From: Mytilisepta virgata
Taxonomy: Eukaryota > Mollusca > Bivalvia > Mytilida > Mytilidae
NCBI GenBank assembly: GCA_028015205.1
Contig: CM051514.1
Coordinates: 5,332,001 to 5,396,000, forward strand
Reading direction: 5' to 3'
DNA length: 64,000 nt
The notes under the pieces: generated by a model
Database searches by the model: none
What the model saw: the letters and a program-made list of their open reading frames with translations, nothing else
Told to the model about the DNA's origin: nothing
Translations under genes and position numbers: made by a program
Part shown: piece by piece, positions 57,291-64,000 of the stretch
Layout of the letters: every line of letters starts with the position of its first letter
How positions within the stretch are numbered: position 1 is the first letter of the stretch

Positions 57291-58844
57291 AAAGTCAATA
57301 AATACCAAAGGGATATTCGAAGGAGAGAAAAATCGTAACAACTGACAAACGAAGACAAGACCAAAACAATACATGCACTACAATTAAAAACTAAAAACAT
57401 ATGAACAACATGGACCGGGGGTAGACTCAGGTTCTCCGGAAGAGTAAGCAGTCTCTGCTTCCTGCAGGACACCCGCCATGCTGTTCATGTCAAATCCGAT
57501 ATGAGGAAGGTATAATATCAATGGAACAGGTCCATTTTTTCAAACAAATAAGTATTTGGTGATTGTTAGGACCATACATAACGATGTGATTCATCCAAAT
57601 GTCCCGTACGTTGACTATGACCTCGGTAATTATCGACAAACTTCGGAAACGCAAATTATGGAAGCCGCTTGTAAACAACAAAGTGCGTTACAATTTGTCA
57701 AAGATACATCTTCGCAATTCCTGCTATAAACACACAGTCAAAGGTATTATCGGTCAAAAAGAACTACAGTTTACAGTGATGATCCTTTATTGTCCGGATA
57801 CCTGTTCGGGTCAGCATAAGACGTCGTAAACAATAACTGTCATCACGTCCGTCTGTTTAGCTAACTCTTATCCAAAGTATATTAATTTTTTCTGTAGCAG
57901 ATGAAATGAATTTTGGCCGTTTATCATCAACATTCCGATATTGTAATCGTAAAGTACATTATATCTGAATACCAGAGATAATAAAAATGATATATTTCAA
58001 ATATTATGTAATAAGGAAATTATATTTCGATCACTGATTCAGTGTGATTTACTTCATTGTACTTTAGAAACAGAATTAGTTGACAATTGATATAAGAAAC
58101 AGACTAGGAGAAAAGTACATGTAAATGTATATATGAAAAAGGTGCCATACATTTGGAGTCCTTGTGAAATTGAGAATAAGGGAAATTGTCGGCACGTTTC
58201 TTATTGTCTCCTTATGTAATTTGAATTTTAATGGATGTTTTGAAACAAAAATGTTGAATCATTAATTTGTAAATATTATGATGGACAGTACCTCATACTT
58301 TGATATAACAAAAGGTCAGAAATTAATTCTAAATTGATCTTCACCATATTCGTTCGTTTACAAAGCGTACGAATTCATAAAATAAGTTTCTATCTGCATA
58401 GTATCCTTGTTTAATTTTTTTTCAAAGTCATCGTTTTTTCTAGTACATATATAGAAAGCCAAGAAAATCAAGAATTACTAGAGAAAAGAAGATTGTTTCG
58501 TCCTTATTAAAGTTTTATGGACGTCATCATGACTTGGTTGACAGGTATTAAAAAACCGTTTCGCGAATGAAAATGGACCTGTTCCATTGATGTTATCCCT
58601 TCCTCATACCGGATTTGACATCGGCAGCATGGCCAGTGTCCTTTCAGGAAGCAGAGACAGCTTACTCTTCTGGAGCACCTGAGTCTTCCCCCGGTTTTTT
58701 GGTGGGGTCCATGTTTTTCATATGTTTTTAGTTTTTAATTGTAGTGCATGTATTCTTTTGGTCTTGTCTTCGTTCTTCTCCGGAGTTTGTCAGTTGTTTC
58801 GATTTTTCCATCCTTCGAATATCCCTTTGGTATTTCTTGACTTT
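57291..58844. mobile_element. 1.55-kb inverted-repeat element with about 250-bp arms
   Basis: Left arm 57291-57538 and right arm about 58571-58844 are reverse complements with small indels (aataccaaagggatattcg / cgaatatccctttggtatt; atggaacaggtccatttt / aaaatggacctgttccat). The 1-kb centre has no recognised gene. A diverged relative of the arm lies at about 41440-41545 (cttctggaagggtaagcaag against ttctccggaagagtaagcag). No target duplication was recognised. Confidence 0.7.
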
Positions 58845-58849
58845 ATTTA

Positions 58850-60020
58850 AGACCCAAATTTAATAAAATACTGGACTTCTTCTTCAGCTAACTTCAAGGT
58901 CAAAATATTGCAACAAGAAGAAATTAGGATGGGCCTAAACGCAAGTTCTATTAGACCTGAACAAGTCCACAACCATTTTTGAAATGGTTAATTTTACACC
59001 ACCTAGCGTCCGGGAAATTTCAGGATGATTTATTTCATCCTTCATGTAAATATAGCATAAATAGTTTTATATCCTCAATTTTTTTTTATTTTAACTAAAC
59101 CATATTTTTGTTCTCAAATGATTAATTGATAAATACACTTTCTTGTAATTTAAGTTTATTAAATTAAGAATGGCTTTAGATAAAGTTTTTCATCCAGGAT
59201 TTCTAATCAAAACGCGAAATTGCAAAGTAAAAAATTGGGATAAAATTTTATTACATTATTAAACATGATCTTAGAAAACTATGGATAAAGGTTTACAATA
59301 TATTAGGCCAGTGCTTCCACTAATCTACATTTAGTGTTAAACAAGGATATGATTTGAGAGACATTCAAACGAGTCTTTTTGAGACGTTGGAGTCATACTG
59401 CGATACATAGTGCATAAAGCTTAAAACATATAGATATAAATATATCTGAATTTTCCAGTCAGGTGACATTCTGAATTATGATCATGTGGAATTTTATAAT
59501 AAAGCTCTTTAAGGCCTATTTTAAAATTAGCAGCTGCAGGTGTTTGTCAGATAGCATGGTAAGAGCAAAAACAAATTTACATTTATTTCACTATAGGATA
59601 AAGCCACTTTTGTTGTATGGCTAAGACATGGGGAATAATAAAAACCAATTCTGTGACCTGTAAGAATTACATAATAAACAGTCTTAATAATATATACTCG
59701 AATAATTCAGATCATAAAGTACATGATAAAGTCGGTGATATTGTTAACCTTTTACAGTAAGCTAAACGATATTAATTCATCACTGTTTGGGGCAACCTGA
59801 CAGCGAACCCGACATTCATTGTCAATCTTTAAACTTTAAATTTACTGTTACAAAAGTGTTTTTTGTTTGTTTTTTTTTGGGGGGGGGGATTTTTTTTTGT
59901 TTTTTTTTTTTCTTTTTTTTTTGAAAACTAAGAAGTATCTACCTCGTGTATAACTCTGTCCTTAGATGGTTTTGGCCTTTTTGTCATTTTGCTGTTTAGC
60001 GTTTAGGAATATTTCAAAAT
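58850..60020. other. Unassigned spacer
   Basis: AT-rich with poly-T/poly-G runs at 59870-59925. Nothing else seen. Confidence 0.4.
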
Positions 60021-60032
60021 TTTAGGGCTTGA

Positions 60033-60080
60033 GCACAACTGATGAGTCGTAAATCGACGAAATATGCACATCTTATACAT
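60033..60080 (+). ncRNA. Hammerhead ribozyme (type I layout), copy 3, catalytic core intact
   Basis: GCACAA (60033-60038), CTGATGA (60039-60045), stem II GTCG-TAAAT-CGAC (60046-60058, perfect), GAAA (60059-60062), near-palindromic stem III through 60071, and ATC ending at 60072 as the cleavage triplet, then TTATAC. All conserved core bases are present. Stem I (four of six pairs) and stem III (four of five) each have mismatches. A short palindromic stem III is typical of the minimal hammerheads of Penelope-like and related animal retroelements. Confidence 0.65.
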
Positions 60081-60838
60081 CAAAATTATGTATCAGAGAA
60101 TTTATAATTCCCATTACAGGCATGTCCTTTTTTAGTGTTGTGTTCTGGTTTGATGATACGTGTATTTCTGTATATTGAGCGATGGATATTTAAAACTTAA
60201 ATGTTATAAAATTTTTGTTGAAACTAAGGACTACCTCCCTCCTTCATATGGATTTGAATTTCCCGCTTTTTTATTTGGATCTGTTCTTCGACATTTACTC
60301 ATTGTTTCCCTTTCCAAAATTTCCGGTCGCTAATGCAACTGAGCAAATAAAAATAATCCTCCGACGTTAAACGATCTTTCCTCTTTTTTTCAAGACATAG
60401 GTGTACATGTACGAGTACACCTTCAATCCTTTTAATAAACGTAGTTTATATGAGGTTTACGACTAGTACATTTGTATGTTCATTTGTACAAAAACCTTGT
60501 GTGTCTCACTTTCGTAAACATTTCCGTTTCAAAAAACTTATTTATTTGGTTATATGCAGTGTTTCCTATATATTAAGACCCTACTCAATTATAAATGGTA
60601 CGATGGTACTTGTGTGTTTTATTTTTGTCTTCATCAATCAAGGCAATTTAATTAAGAACACACTTGTTAGAGCTATTTATTTTAATAGGTATGTTTATAA
60701 GGTTTCATGTGCGTGGGTTTTTTTTCGATGACATGAACGCACCCGGACAACCCATGGTCAAGTAAGTACAGTAACAAGGCCTATTCTTGGACTAGAATGT
60801 AAACTAATGTACGTAATACTAGATATTTAACCAAAACG

Positions 60839-60853
60839 TTTATTTTTTTTTAT
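60839..60853 (-). terminator. PolyA signals for the GPCR-like gene
   Basis: Two AATAAA hexamers on the minus strand (plus-strand TTTATT at 60848-60853 and 60839-60844), about 120-130 nt after the TGA of the last exon. Their position supports 60971-61057 being a terminal exon. Confidence 0.5.
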
Positions 60854-60970
60854 TGTTTTCATTTAACAATATGCAACATAACACAATAGTCAAAAAACAG
60901 TTTAAGATAAAACGGAAACTGTACAAATATACATTATGTAGAAAGTTAACACGAGTCACGTTAGTTAATA

Positions 60971-61057
60971 TCACAGACGAGAATCTCCCCTAGCGGCCAT
61001 CTCTCTCAATAACGGAACTGCATTCCCAGTAGGAGGTGGAATAACTGACTGTCGACG
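60971..61057 (-). CDS. Last coding exon of the GPCR-like gene
   Basis: On the minus strand, a strong acceptor (tttcttttccag) precedes 28 codons starting RRQSVIPPP and ending in TGA at 60973-60971. Phase 0 matches the donor of the exon at 62691-62822. The peptide is a proline- and arginine-containing cytoplasmic tail. RRQS is a basophilic-kinase type site, plausible for receptor desensitisation (inference). The 3' UTR is about 130 nt and is followed by AATAAA signals. Confidence 0.6.
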   Translation of the reverse strand, partial: RRQSVIPPPTGNAVPLLREMAARGDSRL

Positions 61058-61772
61058 CTGGAAAAGAAACATTTAAATATGAGAGATAAATTATTATGTA
61101 TCGTCACACAAACACATGATTGTACTTTCTACAGGATGTCAAACATTATGATTTGTGTATTAGTCTTTTACTGTTTTGAGGTATATTATGTTCTTCGTAT
61201 TCCTCAATCTTTTGTTGGTGTCTGTGGTAATCCGTATTTGTCTTAAATGGCCATCCTGGTATTATTCTTATTTGAAGAGATTTTGTAACATCAACATATT
61301 TCGAAACCAAATAATTACAAGAAGACTAGATCAAATCAAGACATTTCACTTTGCAGTTCAAGACCAGGTTCGATCCGTTCAGTATATACAAGTACTATTA
61401 AGATGAGTACATGTACATTGTTTCTGAACTAGTCATAATGCGTCTTGATTGACTGTCTGAACGTAAATCTGGTTTTGGTATTGTTGAAACTTAGCTTTGT
61501 AAAAGACAAAAGCTATCTATTTAATATCTAATATTTTTAGTACATATTATGTTTTTTAGTGAAAAATTCTTCCATAAATGGCCGTGGGAGATGACCCATG
61601 GAAGGTCGTTGCACGTGCATCGATCTCCCAAAGTTGTGACGTCCAATCAGAATTATTTTCTCATACCTTTTTTCCAATCAGGCGTATTGTTATTTAATTT
61701 CGTCGACTGTGCTTAATGGATTTACCTAGGTACAGAAAACTTGAAAATCGGAAGAAATAGGAACTCATATTC

Positions 61773-61863
61773 GTTCAAAGGTGAAGAACTGGAAAATCTT
61801 CAACTGCACTCCACTCAGGAATTTTTAAAACTCCTTGAAGATTTCCTGGTCTTCACTTTGAAC
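61773..61863. repeat. 91-nt imperfect hairpin in the intron of the GPCR-like gene
   Basis: gttcaaaggtgaagaactgg plus aaaatcttcaa on the left pairs with ttgaagatttcc plus tggtcttcactttgaac on the right, with two single-base bulges and few mismatches. Loop of about 31 nt. Confidence 0.6.
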
Positions 61864-62690
61864 CTATTAATCTTTTTTATACTTCACTTTTGACACACAT
61901 GTAAGTATTTGCACTAGCTACTTTCCGCCTATTTTGTTGGTTGATCTCCTTGCAGAGATATTATTATATTCATATTTGTGTATTTTTAAGCATTTTGGTC
62001 TATATTTTGGACTTTATATCTACACAAGATTATGCAAAAACAACATGCCTTTCTTGTTAGGTCTACCGTCGACCATTTAAACATAAAAGAACAGACGAAA
62101 CGTAATAAATAGAAAGGATGTTCAAAATTAAATGAGATATCTATTTTTATTTCCAGTAATTATTATTCATATCAACCTATGATAACCTCAAGAAGAAATA
62201 TACAATAAATAACAATACAATACATATGATATGCATGCTACACACTACTTATTCCACTATGATACACCACTTATTCCACTATGATACACTTAACATGCTA
62301 TTGCCTACAAGCATAATAGAGTATGGTTAATGGGTCGACATACATTTGACAAACACTGGGTACTTATAAGTGCTTTGATTCTAAAAATCTGCTGTGCACG
62401 GGAAGTACATCTTCTGGTTTTTTTTTCTGTATTATATACAGTTTTATACCCAACTTAAATTCTCAACTATAGATTCTTTCATCAAAGTGGCAAATATGAC
62501 TTTTGAAAATGACTCAAAAAGCATTTTGAAACTAATAGCTTATTTTCAACCAGTGTAATATATTAGATGAGATCATTTCTAGTCATATTTGCAAACATGA
62601 TGAACAGTTGAGAATTTTCCAACATTTATTTTAGCACAATTTTGATACATTTTGTCTAACACTGAAGCTTATACAATCACAACTTGGTAC

Positions 62691-62822
62691 CTGATTGACA
62701 GTAGGGACTTCCGATATGGATGTAAAAATGGAAAACGATCGGCTACCACGCCTAAAACCTGTTGAATTGACCATTCTTATTTGACGAAATTGTTCCCAGT
62801 GTTTGCGTAAGGTCATTTGTAC
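62691..62822 (-). CDS. Penultimate exon of a secretin-family (class B1) GPCR-like gene
   Basis: Reading the minus strand from 62822, the acceptor is ctacag and the donor gtacca. The exon is 132 nt, 44 codons, phase 0 at both ends, and opens VQMTLRKHWEQFRQ. In class B1 receptors the segment right after TM7 reads EVQ followed by a basic Trp-containing helix (helix 8). In calcitonin-type receptors this is VQ, then a basic pair, Trp, Gln-Phe and a basic residue. The rest is a Ser/Arg-rich cytoplasmic tail. Earlier exons, including TM7, were not found up to 64000 and must lie outside. Family assignment rests on about 15 residues. Confidence 0.55.
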
Positions 62823-64000
62823 CTGTAGTTACAACAAATGTTTTGAAAAAAGTAAAAATATGACGTAAGTTTCACGGTTCTTCGTAAGTATTTCAGCTTA
62901 TCTTTGCAGTATAATTCTAATTTTTATCTACATTGAACACTAAAACCCATTTAATTTATTTCCTATCCCTCTAGGCATTCTTGATAACTAACACGTGTAT
63001 GAAAATAGGTTTGCAGTATAGGTTGTGTACTAGTATATTTAATAAACAGGTTCCCTTTTTTATTCGGAGTTTTGTCCGGTGTAATAACTGCAAGAATACA
63101 CTGAAATACTTTAAAAGAATCTAAGATGAAATCTGCAAAATCTTTTGAGGATTTGGATTTAAAATTGAGCATCTAAATAAGCTTTCAAAATGTTGAAAAC
63201 AGATGAAGATTGCTTATTTCCACATGTTTAAGTACTGATAATCACAAATTGATATAGTACCACTTCAGAAACTTTGTAACAAAAATGTGTACCCAAACTA
63301 CACTACAACTATGTAAATGTATAGTTAGGCCAGATATGTCTTCAGAGTAGAAATGACTTGGGGAAACAGAACTTTCAAATGTCCAACAATGTCACATAGG
63401 TGTCTAGTGATATCCTTTTCAAGCAAAAGAACAAAAACTGAATCACAGACACAAGAGAACGCAAAACTCGCAGTTGTAGAAACGGAGAAGCATCTGATCG
63501 TTTGAGAAGGCATTATTTAATGCCAACTTGAGAAAACAAAATATCCAGGAGCAGTTTGATACTTGTTTTGGAGAAAAAACAAGTGTACCCTTAATGTTGG
63601 GCACACGGTTACACTGTAAAAACAAGTGTACCCTAAAAGTCGGGCACACGGTTACACTGTAAAAACAAGTGTACCCTAAATGTCGGGCACACGGTTACAC
63701 TGTAAAAACAAGTGTACCCTTAATGTCAGGCACACGGTTATTTTTTGATAAATGGTCGTAGCCGTGCCTCTATCGCTTTTTAAAAATCATATGGAAATAA
63801 GCAACCATGAACAGGAATTGAATTTTTCCTGATACCTGTGTCTTCGGGGGAGGATACATATATATTCTAATTGAAGTATGTGATGTATCCCATCGAGATG
63901 GTCTTTTAAAGCATAGATGTCTCTTTATTGTGTCTTGAACCTTTAATAATGAAAACATTGTACAATTCAAGCTAAATGTATTATATAAAGTTTTAATTGA
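62823..64000. other. Probable intron of the GPCR-like gene
   Basis: No exon encoding a transmembrane segment was found on the minus strand between 62823 and the window end. Apart from the minisatellite, nothing was recognised. Confidence 0.4.
63570..63740 (+). repeat. 43-bp minisatellite, four copies
   Basis: Tag acaagtgtaccct begins at 63579, 63622, 63665 and 63708 (period exactly 43). Each unit contains gtgtaccct...gggcacac, an imperfect inverted repeat. It lies upstream of the GPCR-like exons on the minus strand, probably intronic. Confidence 0.95.

Noticed and set aside
57147..57338. Tyr/Cys-rich open frame
   Set aside because: Translation of the gtatatgactgta tandem repeat next to the SINE at 56864-57129.
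61176..61406. 76-codon frame with a hydrophobic start
   Set aside because: Plus-strand frame inside the intron of the minus-strand GPCR-like gene; no homology recognised and no supporting signals.

Overview
The window reads as nuclear DNA of a bivalve mollusc, most likely a mussel (Mytilus or a close relative). The reasons are AT-rich spacers with long poly-G/poly-C runs, pearl-type (Helentron-like) elements with tandem cores of about 150-160 bp, a tRNA-headed SINE with the mollusc-typical body, DIRS-type retroelement remains, and a multi-exon Roco GTPase gene with death domains. Coding DNA is about 5 percent of the window; the rest is repeats inserted into introns and into one another.

Plus-strand gene. 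Nine exons between 14575 and 42815 join in consistent phase (229+615+107+1236+37+290+28+381+146 = 3069 nt, 1022 codons plus stop). The product has a Roc GTPase (P-loop in exon 1, DxxG in exon 2, THxD in exon 3), a COR domain (exon 4), two death domains (exon 6 and exons 7-8) and a charged tail (exon 9). An unusual block of seven 8-residue repeats sits between the P-loop and the DxxG motif. The architecture suggests an intracellular switch that recruits death-domain adaptors, that is, apoptosis or innate-immune signalling; this is inference from domains.

Minus-strand gene. Two terminal exons (62691-62822 and 60971-61057), a short 3' UTR and polyA signals at about 60840-60853 form the 3' end of a gene running in from beyond 64000. 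The peptide resembles the cytoplasmic tail of a secretin-family (class B1) GPCR, closest by eye to the calcitonin-receptor group.

Repeats by region. 1-4167 is a pearl-type array interrupted by three nested elements, two with clear target duplications (TTAA and TAA). 5.0-8.7 kb holds more tandem arrays and poly-G duplications. 9.06-11.75 kb is a decayed DIRS-type retrotransposon on the minus strand. 12.2-13.1 kb is a tandem array, and 13.18-14.33 kb an element studded with CCAGGCGTAA motifs. Inside the Roco introns are SINEs, minisatellites, MITEs, pearl-type elements and a dead copy of an unnamed multicopy gene family (38758-39842). 43.1-48.6 kb holds a poly-C-bearing tandem element and a pearl-type element carrying a 922-bp TIR transposon. 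51-58.9 kb holds TA-flanked MITEs and a 1.55-kb inverted-repeat element.

The most notable small features are three fossils of a hammerhead ribozyme (27820-27866 minus, 52482-52530 plus, 60033-60080 plus). The last keeps the whole catalytic core. A filled-site/empty-site pair (35338-37276 against 37855-37862) also fixes the ends of one pearl-type element. No tRNA, rRNA or CRISPR locus and no intact transposase gene was found.
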